Shown: positions 24,428 through 33,396 of the stretch, piece by piece
Numbering within the stretch: position 1 is the stretch's first letter
How the letters are laid out: each line of letters opens with the position of its first letter
Origin: Ramlibacter agri
GTDB taxonomy: Bacteria; Pseudomonadota; Gammaproteobacteria; Burkholderiales; Burkholderiaceae_C
DNA: 64,000 nt
Assembly: GCF_012927085.1 (NCBI RefSeq)
Contig: NZ_JABBFX010000005.1
Span: forward strand, 62,001 to 126,000
Reading direction: 5' to 3'
Program-made: the position numbers and the translations under genes
Notes under the pieces: generated by a model
Seen by the model: only the letters and a program-made list of their open reading frames with translations
Database searches by the model: none
What the model was told of the DNA's origin: nothing

Positions 24428-26415
24428 GTGAGCCGCCATTGTACCGGCTCGCCGCCGGCCAGGCCGCCACGCAGCTGCCACAGGCGCAAAGCCACGTGGA
24501 TCTCGAGCGAGCGCACGGACTGGCCCCAGTCGCCCAGCAGGTCCTGGATCGTCGCCAGCCGCTGGCGCGCGGTGTTCACGTGGATGCCCAGGTTCTGCGC
24601 AGCCAGCGTAGCGTTCTGGTTGCAGTCGAAATAGCTCAGGAGCGTGGCGGCCAGCTCGGTGCCGCGCTTCTGGTCGTAGGCCGTGATGGCGCCGATGGTG
24701 GTGTCCAGGAAGGCGCTGACGCTCGCCGCATCGTGCGTCTCGAACAGCGTCGTATACAAGGTCAGCTGCGCCTGCGGCACCAGCCGCCCGCGCACGCCCA
24801 TGCGTTCCAGCACAGGCAGCGCGCGCCGCAGGGCCGCATAGGCGGCCGGCAACCCGGTCGGTTCTTCCAGCGGGCGTGACACGATCCCGCCGAAGCCGTT
24901 ACCCAGCGCCTGGCCCGCCAGCTCCGCGATGGTCCGGCGCACCTCGTCGACGCGCTCCATCGGTGCGAGCAGCGTGAACACGCCGTCGATGTCGTCGAAC
25001 AGCGTGCTGGCGAACAGCTGCGTCGCCCGCAGGCGCCGCGCCACCTGCGCCGCCTGCGACTTGCCGGCATCGACCACGACCAGCGCGCAAGCCTGCGCCA
25101 GGTCGACGCCGGCCCGCTTGGCCTGCTCGCACAGCAGCGGCAGCTCGTCCTGCCGCGGCGTGAGCAGGGCGCGCAGCAGCGTGGAACGGTCGTGGCGCTG
25201 CGCCGCTTCCATGCGCTCGCGCGAGAGCAGCACGATCGCGATGATGGTGGTGCTGCGCTCGAAGTTGCGCACGGCCATCTCGTCCAGCTCGCCCGGCACG
25301 AACAGCAGCACCGAGCCGAGCAGCTCGTTGCCGCCGGCCACCACGTTCAGCCGGCAGGTCTCGCCGCCCGCCGCGAAGGCGACGACGGAGCGCCCGTTGC
25401 GCCGGCTCTGGCGCGCCGCCTGCGCCAGTTCGCTGCTGTGGGCGCCGTGCGGTGCGTAGGCGTTCGCGCCGTTTCCTGGATATCCCTCGGCCGAAGAACG
25501 CACGATCACCTGCGCTGCCTCGTCCAGCACCAGCAGGCTGCCGCCCATGCGCGTGGCGATGGCCTGGCAGAGGTCCTCCAGCGAGGCGCCCTGCGCCAGC
25601 AGCGTGGTCAGCTGCTCGTGGGCCTCGGCGGCGCGTTGCACGCTGCGCGCGTGCGCTTCCAGTTCCGTCCGCGCGGCTTGCGCGCTCGCCAGCGCGGCGC
25701 TCGCCTGCTCGAAGGCTCTTGCGTTCTTGATCGCCAGCGCCGCGTGCGTCGCCAGCGTGCTGAGGATGGACAGGTTCTGCGCGCTGTGCGTGCGGTGGTA
25801 GCGGTCGGCGACGAACAACGCGCCGATCACCTCGTCTTCCCACACCAGCGGCACGCCGGCCACCGCGGCCATGCCTTCGTCGCGGAAGGTCGCGTCCAGC
25901 GCGGCGTCGTGGTGGAAGCGCTGGTCGTTCAGGTAGTCCGGCGTGGTGAAAGGCAGGCGCGTGGACGCCACCACGCTGACGATGCCCAGGTGGCTGGTCG
26001 CCACCATGTGGCCGGTGCCGCGCGCCAATGCGCCATCGGCCGCGACCACGTGGAAGCCATCCAGCTGCTTGTCGTAAGTGGAGAGCCACGCAACATGCGA
26101 GCCGAGCAGCCGGCGCGAACGCGAGACGATCGCATGCAGCAGCTCGTTCAGCTGCAGCCGGCTGGTGAGGTCGCGCGCGGATTCGATCACGGCCAGCAAG
26201 CCGCTTTCGCGCTGCTGCCCCAGGTCCAGCCGGTTGCGCACGGCCATGCCCATGCGCACGCGTTCGGCCAGGCCCGCCTTGTCGCGCGTGTCCGGCAGTT
26301 CGCCGACGCGCGCCAGCAGCGCGGCGAAGTCGTCTGCCGGCGCGCCCTGGTGCAGCAGCTCGACCAGCTCGTAAAGGATGTCTTCCGTCACGTCGGCAGC
26401 GGCGACGGCGGCCAT
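24418..26415 (-). CDS. GAF-domain PucR/CdaR-type transcriptional regulator
   Basis: 665 residues. The N-terminal helical stretch is followed by a GAF domain (about 75-235: RRLLGSHVAWLSTYDKQLDG, AAVAGVPLVWEDEVIGALFV), a coiled linker, a second ligand-binding-like region with EGYPGNGANAYAPHG, a CdaR/GGDEF-like domain (about 400-540), and the C-terminal PucR helix-turn-helix (LLSYFDCNQNATLAAQNLGI, HVNTARQRL). This architecture matches regulators of aromatic and purine catabolism. It is divergent from an SDR dehydrogenase with 190 bp between, its probable target. The stop codon lies inside the tRNA-Arg gene. Confidence 0.88.
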   Translation of the reverse strand: MAAVAAADVTEDILYELVELLHQGAPADDFAALLARVGELPDTRDKAGLAERVRMGMAVRNRLDLGQQRESGLLAVIESARDLTSRLQLNELLHAIVSRSRRLLGSHVAWLSTYDKQLDGFHVVAADGALARGTGHMVATSHLGIVSVVASTRLPFTTPDYLNDQRFHHDAALDATFRDEGMAAVAGVPLVWEDEVIGALFVADRYHRTHSAQNLSILSTLATHAALAIKNARAFEQASAALASAQAARTELEAHARSVQRAAEAHEQLTTLLAQGASLEDLCQAIATRMGGSLLVLDEAAQVIVRSSAEGYPGNGANAYAPHGAHSSELAQAARQSRRNGRSVVAFAAGGETCRLNVVAGGNELLGSVLLFVPGELDEMAVRNFERSTTIIAIVLLSRERMEAAQRHDRSTLLRALLTPRQDELPLLCEQAKRAGVDLAQACALVVVDAGKSQAAQVARRLRATQLFASTLFDDIDGVFTLLAPMERVDEVRRTIAELAGQALGNGFGGIVSRPLEEPTGLPAAYAALRRALPVLERMGVRGRLVPQAQLTLYTTLFETHDAASVSAFLDTTIGAITAYDQKRGTELAATLLSYFDCNQNATLAAQNLGIHVNTARQRLATIQDLLGDWGQSVRSLEIHVALRLWQLRGGLAGGEPVQWRLTRL

Positions 26416-26552
26416 GGCTTGCTCCTTATTCGCGGCAATCGCAGGCAGGCTAGCAGAGGGCGGGGCGCAGCAGCGTCGGCACTTTCCCGCCGATGAGGAG
26501 CAAGTTCAGGGTTTCCCCGCGGTCGTCCGCGCACACCGGCGGGAGCGCGCTG

Positions 26553-26569
26553 ATGTGCGCGCTGCACAT
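26553..26569. promoter_or_regulatory. Dyad between the PucR-type regulator and the SDR gene
   Basis: ATGTGC-N5-GCACAT, a perfect 6-bp inverted repeat, lies 37 bp before the SDR start in the 190-bp divergent region. Its position suits a binding site controlling the SDR promoter. The rest of the gap shows no obvious signals beyond GC-rich sequence. Confidence 0.4.
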
Positions 26570-26605
26570 TTGCAGGGCGCCGCGCTTCCGCAACAGTGCA
26601 GGCGC

Positions 26606-27397
26606 ATGAGCACACTCGATCTGCTGAGGCCGCAGCCGGGCCTGAGGGTTCTCGTCACTGCCGGCGCCGCAGGCATAGGCGCTGCCATCGCATGCGCCTT
26701 CGCCGAAGCCGGCGCCCGCGTGCATGTCTGCGACGTGGACCGCTCGGCGCTGGATCGCCTCGCCACCGAAGCACCGGGCATCTCGTCCAGCGTCGCCGAC
26801 GTGGCGATCGAGAAGGACGTGCACGTGGTGTTCGACGATGTCCTCAACACGCTGGGCGGGCTCGACGTCCTCGTCAACAACGCAGGCGTGGCCGGCCCCA
26901 CCGGCGCCATCGAAGGCATGGACGCCGGCCACTGGGAGCGCACGGTCGCCGTCAACCTGAACAGCCAGTTCCTGTTCGCGCGGCAGGCGGTGCCGTTGCT
27001 GAAGGCCTCGCGCTCCAACCCCTGCATCGTCGCCATGAGCTCGGTGGCGGGACGTTTGGGCTATGCGTATCGCACGCCGTATGCGTCGACCAAGTGGGCG
27101 ATCGTCGGCATGACCAAGTCGCTCGCCATCGAGCTCGGTCCGCAAGGCGTGCGCGCCAACGCCATCCTGCCCGGCACGGTGGAGGGCGCGCGCATGGAAG
27201 ACGTGATCGCCGCGCGCGCCTCCACCTTGGGCGTGTCCGTCGAGGCGATGCGCTGGGAGTACGTCCGCAAGTCTTCGCTGCGCCGCATGGTGACGGCCGA
27301 AGACGTCGCGGCGCTGGCGCTGTACCTGTGTTCACCGGCCGCACGCAACGTCACCGGGCAGGCGATCAGCGTCGACGGAAACATCGAATACCTCTGA
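26606..27397 (+). CDS. Short-chain dehydrogenase/reductase (SDR)
   Basis: 263 residues from the ATG at 26606; the longer frame runs into the divergent regulator and is rejected. The nucleotide-binding motif is a variant, TAGAAGIG, in LVTAGAAGIGAAIA. It also has NNAGVAG, catalytic Ser in AMSSVAGR, the YASTK active site, and the C-terminal NVTGQAISVDGNIEYL typical of classical SDRs. An Asp in CDVDRS after the second strand suggests NAD preference. The substrate is unknown; it is divergent from the PucR-type regulator, its likely controller, and 32 bp upstream of a tannase-like gene. Confidence 0.9.
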   Translation: MSTLDLLRPQPGLRVLVTAGAAGIGAAIACAFAEAGARVHVCDVDRSALDRLATEAPGISSSVADVAIEKDVHVVFDDVLNTLGGLDVLVNNAGVAGPTGAIEGMDAGHWERTVAVNLNSQFLFARQAVPLLKASRSNPCIVAMSSVAGRLGYAYRTPYASTKWAIVGMTKSLAIELGPQGVRANAILPGTVEGARMEDVIAARASTLGVSVEAMRWEYVRKSSLRRMVTAEDVAALALYLCSPAARNVTGQAISVDGNIEYL

Positions 27398-27429
27398 CGA
27401 GGCTTTTCACCACCAACAGGAGACAAGGT

Positions 27430-29109
27430 ATGAGACAGACATGCAAACGCTCGCTCTGCGCCATCGCTGCCACGGCCCTGTTGGCCGGCTGCGGCGGCAG
27501 CGGCGGCGACACGCCCCGGCCGCTGGCCTGCGCCGACCTGGCCGGCATGACGATTCCTGCCGAGGCCATGGCCTTGCCCACGAGCGGCGGCACCGTGGCC
27601 ACAGCCACTGTCGTCGCCGCATCGGGCAGCGGCGCATCGGCCGTGCCGGAGCACTGCCTGGTCTCGGCCAGCATCGCGCCGGTGGACCCGGCGGCGCCCA
27701 AGATCATGTTCCGCGTCGCGCTGCCGACCGCGTGGAACTCCAAGGCCTTGATGATGGGCGGCGGCGGCTTCGACGGTTCCATCCCCGCCATCACCGGCAA
27801 CATCTCGAACGGTCCTGCCGACCAGCCGACGCCGCTGGGGCGCGGTTACGCCACCTTCGCCAGCGATTCGGGCCACCAGGCCAACAGCTATGCCTCGCAG
27901 GACGGCACCTGGGGCCTCAACGACGAAGCCACGCGCAACTTCGGCGGCGACGCGCTGAAGAAGACGCGCGATGCATCCGTGTTCCTGATCCGCAAGCGCT
28001 ACGGCACCGGGCCGTCGCTGGCGTATTTCGCCGGCGGCTCCACGGGCGGGCGCGAAGCATTGACCTCCATCCAGCACTGGCCGCGCGACTGGGACGGCGC
28101 CATCGCCTGGTACCCGGCCTGGAACGATGCCGCGGCGCTGCTGGGCGGCCATCGCATGAACCGCGCACTGGCGCAGCCCGGCGCCTATCCCAACCAGGCC
28201 AAGCGCGCCGTGCTGTATCGCGCGGCCATGGAGGCGTGCGACGGCCTCGACGGCGTGGTGGACGGCCTGGTCAGCAACCAGGCGGCCTGCAACGCGCGCT
28301 TCGATCCTTCGACCGCCACCGTGGGCGGCCTGCCCTTGCGTTGCGCCGGCGGCGCGGACACGGGCGATGGCTGCCTGTCCGATGCACAGATCGCCGCGCT
28401 GAAGACGATCAACACCGCGACGCATTTCAACTTCACGCTGGCCAGCGGCGAGACCGGCTATCCGGGCTACAACGTCTGGGGCGCCGACCTGGGGATGACG
28501 TCATCGGCGGCCGTGCAGCCGGTGGTGACCTTCCTCGCGCTGGGCACCAGCCAGCCGGTGATCCCCATGCCGCGCAGCGCGCCTTACATCAGCGTGCTCA
28601 CCGACCAGTGGATCCAGTACGTCGTCACGCGTGCGCCCGGCTACGACTCGCTCTCGCTCGACCCCGAGAACCCCGGCCTCTGGGGCGCCCGCATCAGCGA
28701 CCTGAGCAAGCAGCTGGACACGCCCACCGATCTCTCGATCTTCCGCGCGCGCGGCGGCAAGCTGCTGCTGGCGCATGGCGTGCAGGACGTGCTGGTGAGC
28801 ACCCGCGCCACCGAGGACTACTACCAGCGCCTGCGCACGCAGTTCGGCGGCGACACGGACGGCTTCGTCCGCTACTACGAAGTGCCGGGCCTGGGGCACG
28901 CGGTGAGCTCGGTGTTCAACGCCACCTGGGATTCGCTGACCGCATTGGAACAATGGGTGGAGAAGGGGAACGCGCCGAGCGGCCAGGTGACGACCGACAC
29001 GGTCGGCGTCCCTGGCCGCACGCGGCCTCTGTGCGACTACCCGAAATGGCCGAAGTACAACGGCAGCGGCGACGTGAACAAGGCAAGCTCGTTCAGTTGC
29101 GCGGACTGA
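27430..29109 (+). CDS. Tannase/feruloyl-esterase family lipoprotein
   Basis: 559 residues. The lipoprotein signal peptide has lipobox LAGC (Cys about 21), so the enzyme is probably membrane-anchored facing the periplasm or surface. The alpha/beta-hydrolase of the tannase family shows a nucleophile in AGGSTGGREAL, the acid in the GVQDVLVS region and His in VPGLGHAVSS. Characterised relatives have a Cys before the Ser and another after the His that form a disulfide (CS-D-HC motif); both are missing here (Gly and Ala). The GGAGACAAG ribosome region is shared with several Bug genes. Esterase action on phenolic esters is the likely role. The 3' end overlaps the CoA-transferase gene by 17 bp. Confidence 0.86.
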   Translation: MRQTCKRSLCAIAATALLAGCGGSGGDTPRPLACADLAGMTIPAEAMALPTSGGTVATATVVAASGSGASAVPEHCLVSASIAPVDPAAPKIMFRVALPTAWNSKALMMGGGGFDGSIPAITGNISNGPADQPTPLGRGYATFASDSGHQANSYASQDGTWGLNDEATRNFGGDALKKTRDASVFLIRKRYGTGPSLAYFAGGSTGGREALTSIQHWPRDWDGAIAWYPAWNDAAALLGGHRMNRALAQPGAYPNQAKRAVLYRAAMEACDGLDGVVDGLVSNQAACNARFDPSTATVGGLPLRCAGGADTGDGCLSDAQIAALKTINTATHFNFTLASGETGYPGYNVWGADLGMTSSAAVQPVVTFLALGTSQPVIPMPRSAPYISVLTDQWIQYVVTRAPGYDSLSLDPENPGLWGARISDLSKQLDTPTDLSIFRARGGKLLLAHGVQDVLVSTRATEDYYQRLRTQFGGDTDGFVRYYEVPGLGHAVSSVFNATWDSLTALEQWVEKGNAPSGQVTTDTVGVPGRTRPLCDYPKWPKYNGSGDVNKASSFSCAD

Positions 29110-30265
29110 TCTGGCTTGCGATGGATCGATGGCGATCGGCCTCCGCCCGCAGCGCATCACCATCCTGGTCCAGGGCCGGTGCTGCAAATGCGGGCGAAGC
29201 CGGCGTGCGCCCGAAGTCCCACGCGCCCGCGAAGCCGCGATAGCCGCCAACGACCGGATGCTCGAAGCGCTGGATCAAGCCCTCGGCCTGCACCTGCGGG
29301 AAATCGAACATGTCCTCCACGTCGCGCGCGGCGGCGCAGGGGACTTCTTCGCTGAACAGCGCTTCCCACTCCAGCGCGCTGCGCGCAGCCAGCGCCGCAT
29401 GCAGCTTCGGCACGATCTCCTGCGCGTGCTGGGCGCGCTTGCGCACGCTGTCGTAGCGTTCCACCAGCAGCTCCTGCAGTCCCGTCTTTTCGCACAGCGC
29501 CTGCCAGAAGTGCGGCGTGTTGGCGGAGATGTAGAGCCAGCCTTCGCGCGTGGGGTGGATGCCGGTGATGCCGCCGGAGCGCATGTCGCGGCCGCCGACG
29601 TCGCGCGGTTCGCTGTCGGCCCAGACCAGGCGCGCCGATTGCATCGACAGCGCCGAGCGCAGCAGCGACACGCCGACGTACTGGCCTTCGCCGCTTTGCG
29701 TGCGCTCGTACAAGGCCGCGGTCACGCCGCTCGTGACCAGCGAGGCCGCGTAGTAGTCCACCACGGAGCCGTACAGGATGGCGGGCGGCCCACCGGACGG
29801 GCCTTGCTGCGCCGCCATGCCGGTCATCGTCTGCAGCACCTGGTCGTAGCCGGCCTTGTCGCACAGCGGCCCGGCCTCGCCGTAGCCGGTGACGGCGCAG
29901 TAGACCAGGCGCGGATTGATCGCGCGCAATTGCTCGTAGGCGATGCCCAGGCGCCCGGGCACTTCGGGGCGGAAGTTGTGCACCAGCACGTCGGCCGTGC
30001 TGGCTAGCGCTCGCAGCCGCTCCAGGTCTTCGGGCTTCTTCAGGTCCAGCACGACGCCACGCTTGCTGCGGTTGACGCCGAGGAAGGCGCGGCTTTCGGC
30101 AGCCAGCGTCGACGGGTACTTGCGCAGGTTGTCGCCGGCGGGAGGCTCGATCTTGATCACCTCGGCGCCCATGTCGGCCAGCAGCGCGCAGCCGTAGGGG
30201 CCGGCGATGTAGGCGCTGAGGTCGAGGACGCGGATGCCGGCCAGCGGGCCGGTGGGCTTGGGCAT
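29093..30265 (-). CDS. Class III (CaiB/BaiF) CoA-transferase
   Basis: 390 residues. Transfers CoA from an acyl-CoA donor to a carboxylate. Family signatures are RVLDLSAYIAGPYGCALLAD, GAEVIKIEPPAGD, the catalytic Asp141 in KAGYDQVLQ, and the HNFRPEV segment. It is the last gene of the minus-strand operon 29093-36069, where it would activate a dicarboxylic or hydroxy acid for the adjacent CitE-like lyase. The tail overlaps the convergent tannase-like gene by 17 bp. Confidence 0.92.
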   Translation of the reverse strand: MPKPTGPLAGIRVLDLSAYIAGPYGCALLADMGAEVIKIEPPAGDNLRKYPSTLAAESRAFLGVNRSKRGVVLDLKKPEDLERLRALASTADVLVHNFRPEVPGRLGIAYEQLRAINPRLVYCAVTGYGEAGPLCDKAGYDQVLQTMTGMAAQQGPSGGPPAILYGSVVDYYAASLVTSGVTAALYERTQSGEGQYVGVSLLRSALSMQSARLVWADSEPRDVGGRDMRSGGITGIHPTREGWLYISANTPHFWQALCEKTGLQELLVERYDSVRKRAQHAQEIVPKLHAALAARSALEWEALFSEEVPCAAARDVEDMFDFPQVQAEGLIQRFEHPVVGGYRGFAGAWDFGRTPASPAFAAPALDQDGDALRAEADRHRSIASQISPRN

Positions 30266-30283
30266 GCGGGGCTCCTTGGCGGT

Positions 30284-31153
30284 TCAGGCCGCGGGCAGCA
30301 GGCCGACGCGGCGCGCGGTGGCGACGATGCTGCGCGCGCGCAGCAGGAAGGGCCGGTCGATCATCTTGCCGTCGACGACGAAGGCGCCGAGGCCGCGCTG
30401 CTCCGCGTCTTGCGCCGCTTGCACCACGCGCACGGCCTGCGCGATCTCTTCGGCATCGGGCAGGAAAGCCTCGTTGGCCAGCGCCACCTGGCTCGGGTGG
30501 ATGCAGCTCTTGCCGGCGAAACCGAGGCGGCGCGCCATGCGCGCTTCGGCCAGGTAGCCTTCGGTGTCGCGAACGTCGGCGAAAGCGCCGTCGAAGGCGT
30601 CGACACCCGCTTCGCCCGCAGCCAGCCGCACGGCCAGCAGCACTTGCTGCACGGCGGCCACTTCGCGGCGCTGGATGCCCAGCGGCTCGAACAGGTCGCC
30701 CAGGCCGACCTGCAGGCCCATCACGCGCGGATCGGCGCAGGCAATGGACGCGGCTTCACGCAATGCGCGAGGCGTCTCGATGTTCAGCAGCATTTGCACC
30801 GGCACGGCCACGCCGTTGGCGCGCTCGGCGCGGCGGATCGCTTCGCTCGCCGCACGTACCTCGTCGGCCGATTGCGGCTTGGGCAGGTTCAGCACGTCCA
30901 GCCCGGGTTGCACGATGGCTTCGAGGTCGGCCTGGAAATGCGGCGTGTCCATGGCGTTCACGCGCACGATGACCAGCTTGCCTTCGCCCGGGGCGCGCGT
31001 GCGCAGGAAGTCGCGGACGGTGGCGCGGGCCTCGGGCTTGCGCTCCTCGGTGACGGCGTCCTCGAGGTCGATGGAGATGGCGTCGGCCGCACCGGCCAGC
31101 GCCTTGGGGAAGAGTTCCGGCCGCGAGCCGGGAACGAACAGCTTGCTTCTCAT
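30284..31153 (-). CDS. CitE-like (HpcH/HpaI) acyl-CoA lyase
   Basis: 289 residues from the ATG at 31153. Family with citrate lyase beta subunit, malyl-CoA and citramalyl-CoA lyases, which cleave 3-hydroxyacyl-CoA esters. Diagnostic segments are RSKLFVPGSRPELFPKAL, ISIDLEDAVTEERK (Mg-binding Asp/Glu), NIETPRALREA, GLQVGLGDLFEPLGI and FAGKSCIHPSQVALA. Its start overlaps the stop of the alpha-hydroxyacid oxidase by 4 bp. Paired with a CoA-transferase, it could split a branched hydroxy-dicarboxyl-CoA such as citramalyl-CoA, by analogy to itaconate degradation. That substrate is inferred. Confidence 0.9.
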   Translation of the reverse strand: MRSKLFVPGSRPELFPKALAGAADAISIDLEDAVTEERKPEARATVRDFLRTRAPGEGKLVIVRVNAMDTPHFQADLEAIVQPGLDVLNLPKPQSADEVRAASEAIRRAERANGVAVPVQMLLNIETPRALREAASIACADPRVMGLQVGLGDLFEPLGIQRREVAAVQQVLLAVRLAAGEAGVDAFDGAFADVRDTEGYLAEARMARRLGFAGKSCIHPSQVALANEAFLPDAEEIAQAVRVVQAAQDAEQRGLGAFVVDGKMIDRPFLLRARSIVATARRVGLLPAA

Positions 31154-32385
31154 CCCGCCGAGGATAGCGGTCCTTGCGCGGGGACCAGCCGTCCCTCGCG
31201 CATTTGTTCCAGCCGCGAGATGCCCAGCAGCGCCATGTTGCGATGGATTTCCTGCTGCAGCAACGTGATGCCATGCCGCACGCCAGGCTCGCCGCCCACT
31301 GCCGCCGCGTACAGGAAAGGCCGGCCGATGAACACGAAGCGGGCACCGAGGGCGATGGCCTTCAGCACGTCGTTGCCGCGGCGCACGCCGCTGTCCATCA
31401 TCACCGGAAGCTCGGGAACCGCGGCCACCACGGAAGGCAGCACGCGTAGCGGCGACACGGCGCCATCCAACTGTCGGCCGCCATGGTTGGAGACGATCAG
31501 CCCGTCGGCGCCGCAGTCGCGGGCCGAGCGCGCGTCGGCGGCGCTCAGGATGCCTTTGACGACCAGCTGACCCTTCCACAGCCGGCGGATCAGGCCCAGG
31601 TGTTCCCAGCCGAGGTGGTCGCGCGCGCCGAAGTCGCGCACTGCATTGCGCGAGAGGATCGGCGCGCCGCGCGTCGCCTGCGAATTCTCGAAATGCGGCA
31701 TGCCGTGCTGCGCCAGCGTGCGCAGGAAGGAGCCGAACAGCCAGCGCGGATGCGTCACGCCCTGCCAGGCCAGCGCGACGCTGGGTCGCAGCGGGCTGGA
31801 GAAGCCGACCCGCACGTGGTTCTCGCGGTTGCCCGAGACGGCCGTGTCCGCGGTCACCACCAGCGTGCCGTAGCCAGCGCGGGCCACGCGTTCGACGAGG
31901 GCTTCGATGCGCGCCGTCTCGCCGGGCACGTAGGCCTGGAACCAGGCATCCGGGTTCGCGCGGCGCACGTCTTCCAGCGCGATCAGGCCGGTGCCGCTGC
32001 ACACCATCGGAATGTTGGCGGCGGCCGCGGCCTGCGCCAGCGCGAGGTCGCCGCGGTAGGCGGCGAGGGCGCACATGCCCATGGGCGCGATGCCGAAGGG
32101 CGCGGACCAGGTCTTGCCGAACAGCGTGGTGGCCTGCGAGCGCTGCGCCACGCCTTGCAGCACGCGCGTGACGAAGCCCCATTCGGCGAAGGCGCTGCGG
32201 TTGCCGGCCAGCGAGGCGTCGGTCTCGCAGCCCCCCGCCACGTAGCCGTACACGGGCCGCGGCAGCACGCGCCGCGCCGCCGGCTCGAAATCCTCCAGCG
32301 AGAGGATGGAGCGGAGCCGGCGCGGCGTGTCCGTGGCTATGGTCCGCGTTCCGCCGGACGTGGCAAGGGCCTGCGAAGCGCTCAT
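31150..32385 (-). CDS. FMN-dependent alpha-hydroxyacid oxidase/dehydrogenase
   Basis: 411 residues, the lactate/glycolate/mandelate oxidase family (LldD-like). The active-site His301 lies in IVSNHGGRQLDG. Flavin and substrate blocks include PFGIAPMGMCALA, TLVVTADTAVSGNREN and MMDSGVRRGNDVLKA, with the GARFVFIGRP barrel end. It oxidises a 2-hydroxy acid to a 2-oxo acid. It is 8 bp downstream of a Bug gene and overlaps the lyase gene, so it is operon-internal. The physiological substrate is unknown. Confidence 0.92.
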   Translation of the reverse strand: MSASQALATSGGTRTIATDTPRRLRSILSLEDFEPAARRVLPRPVYGYVAGGCETDASLAGNRSAFAEWGFVTRVLQGVAQRSQATTLFGKTWSAPFGIAPMGMCALAAYRGDLALAQAAAAANIPMVCSGTGLIALEDVRRANPDAWFQAYVPGETARIEALVERVARAGYGTLVVTADTAVSGNRENHVRVGFSSPLRPSVALAWQGVTHPRWLFGSFLRTLAQHGMPHFENSQATRGAPILSRNAVRDFGARDHLGWEHLGLIRRLWKGQLVVKGILSAADARSARDCGADGLIVSNHGGRQLDGAVSPLRVLPSVVAAVPELPVMMDSGVRRGNDVLKAIALGARFVFIGRPFLYAAAVGGEPGVRHGITLLQQEIHRNMALLGISRLEQMREGRLVPAQGPLSSAG

Positions 32386-32392
32386 CGATCGC

Positions 32393-33364
32393 TCAATCCG
32401 CCTTGATGTCGGCGGCCTTGGCCACCTGGCGCCAGCGCTCGATTTCGGCGGCGATGAAGGCCTCGAACTCGGCGGGTTTCATGGCGGCCGGCTCGGCGCC
32501 TTCCTTCAGGAAGAACTCGCGCATCTCGGCCGACAGGATGATCTTGTTGATCTCGGTGTTCAGGCGGTCCACCACCGGCTGCGGCGTCGCAGCCGGCGCC
32601 AGCACGCCCCACCAGAGGTCGGTGGAACTGCCCTTGTAGCCGGACTGCTCCAGTGCGGGCAGCTCGGGCGCCACCGGTGAACGCGTCGGCGAAGTCACGG
32701 CCAGCGCGCGCAAGCGGCCGCCCTTCACCTGCGCGAGGATCGACGGCGCGCTGGCCACCAGCAGCTGGATCTGGCCCGCCAGCAGGTCGGTCGTCGCCGG
32801 GCCCATGCCCTTGTACGGTACGTGCGTCAGCTTGATGCCGGCCGCGTCGCTGAACAGCTCGGTGGCGAACTGGTTGATGCTGCCGGTGCCCGAGGTGCCG
32901 TAGTTCAGCTTGCCGGGGTTGGCCTTGGCGGCGGCGACCACTTCGCCGATGTTCTTGAACGGCGAATCGTGCGCCACCGTCACCAGCAGCGGGCCCTTGC
33001 CCAGCATCGCCACCGGCTTGAAGCTCTTGATGGCGTCGTAGGGCAGGTTGTTGCGGATCGCCGCGCCAGTGGTGAAGGTGGAAGACAGCACCACCAGGCT
33101 GTAGCCGTCGGCCGGCGCCTTGGCGACGATCGCATTGGCAAGGATGCCGCCGGCCGCGGGCCGGTTGTCCACCACCACCGGCTGGCCCAGCGCGTCGGAA
33201 AGCTTCTTGCCGATGGCGCGCGCGAAGGTGTCGTTGGAACCGCCGGGTGCGCTGCCCACCACCAGCGTGATCGGCTTGACCGGCCAGGCCGGCGCCTGGG
33301 CCAAGGCAACGAGGGGAAGCGCGCAGGCGAAAGCCAGCGCGGTGCGCAATGCGAAAGTCTTCAC
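32393..33364 (-). CDS. Bug-family periplasmic solute receptor
   Basis: 323 residues with GTG start at 33364, supported by GGAGACAAG at 33367-33375 just upstream; longer forms run into the neighbouring Bug gene. The signal is Sec-type without twin arginines (FALRTALAFACALPLVALAQ). Family blocks are TLVVGSAPGGSNDTFAR, VDNRPAAGGILANA, LNYGTSGTGSINQFATEL and VPYKGMGPATTDLLAGQ. Tandem with another Bug gene upstream (32 bp), suggesting two related substrates or one duplicated receptor. Confidence 0.92.
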   Translation of the reverse strand: MKTFALRTALAFACALPLVALAQAPAWPVKPITLVVGSAPGGSNDTFARAIGKKLSDALGQPVVVDNRPAAGGILANAIVAKAPADGYSLVVLSSTFTTGAAIRNNLPYDAIKSFKPVAMLGKGPLLVTVAHDSPFKNIGEVVAAAKANPGKLNYGTSGTGSINQFATELFSDAAGIKLTHVPYKGMGPATTDLLAGQIQLLVASAPSILAQVKGGRLRALAVTSPTRSPVAPELPALEQSGYKGSSTDLWWGVLAPAATPQPVVDRLNTEINKIILSAEMREFFLKEGAEPAAMKPAEFEAFIAAEIERWRQVAKAADIKAD

Positions 33365-33396
33365 TTCTTGTCTCCAGCTTGTTGGAACTGCGGGCC

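Noticed and set aside
21657..24481. Long minus-strand frames opposite the DUF6600-type gene
   Set aside because: Arg- or Ala/Gly-rich antisense of the Pro/Ala-rich tail and Trp-rich domain; no ribosome sites or motifs.
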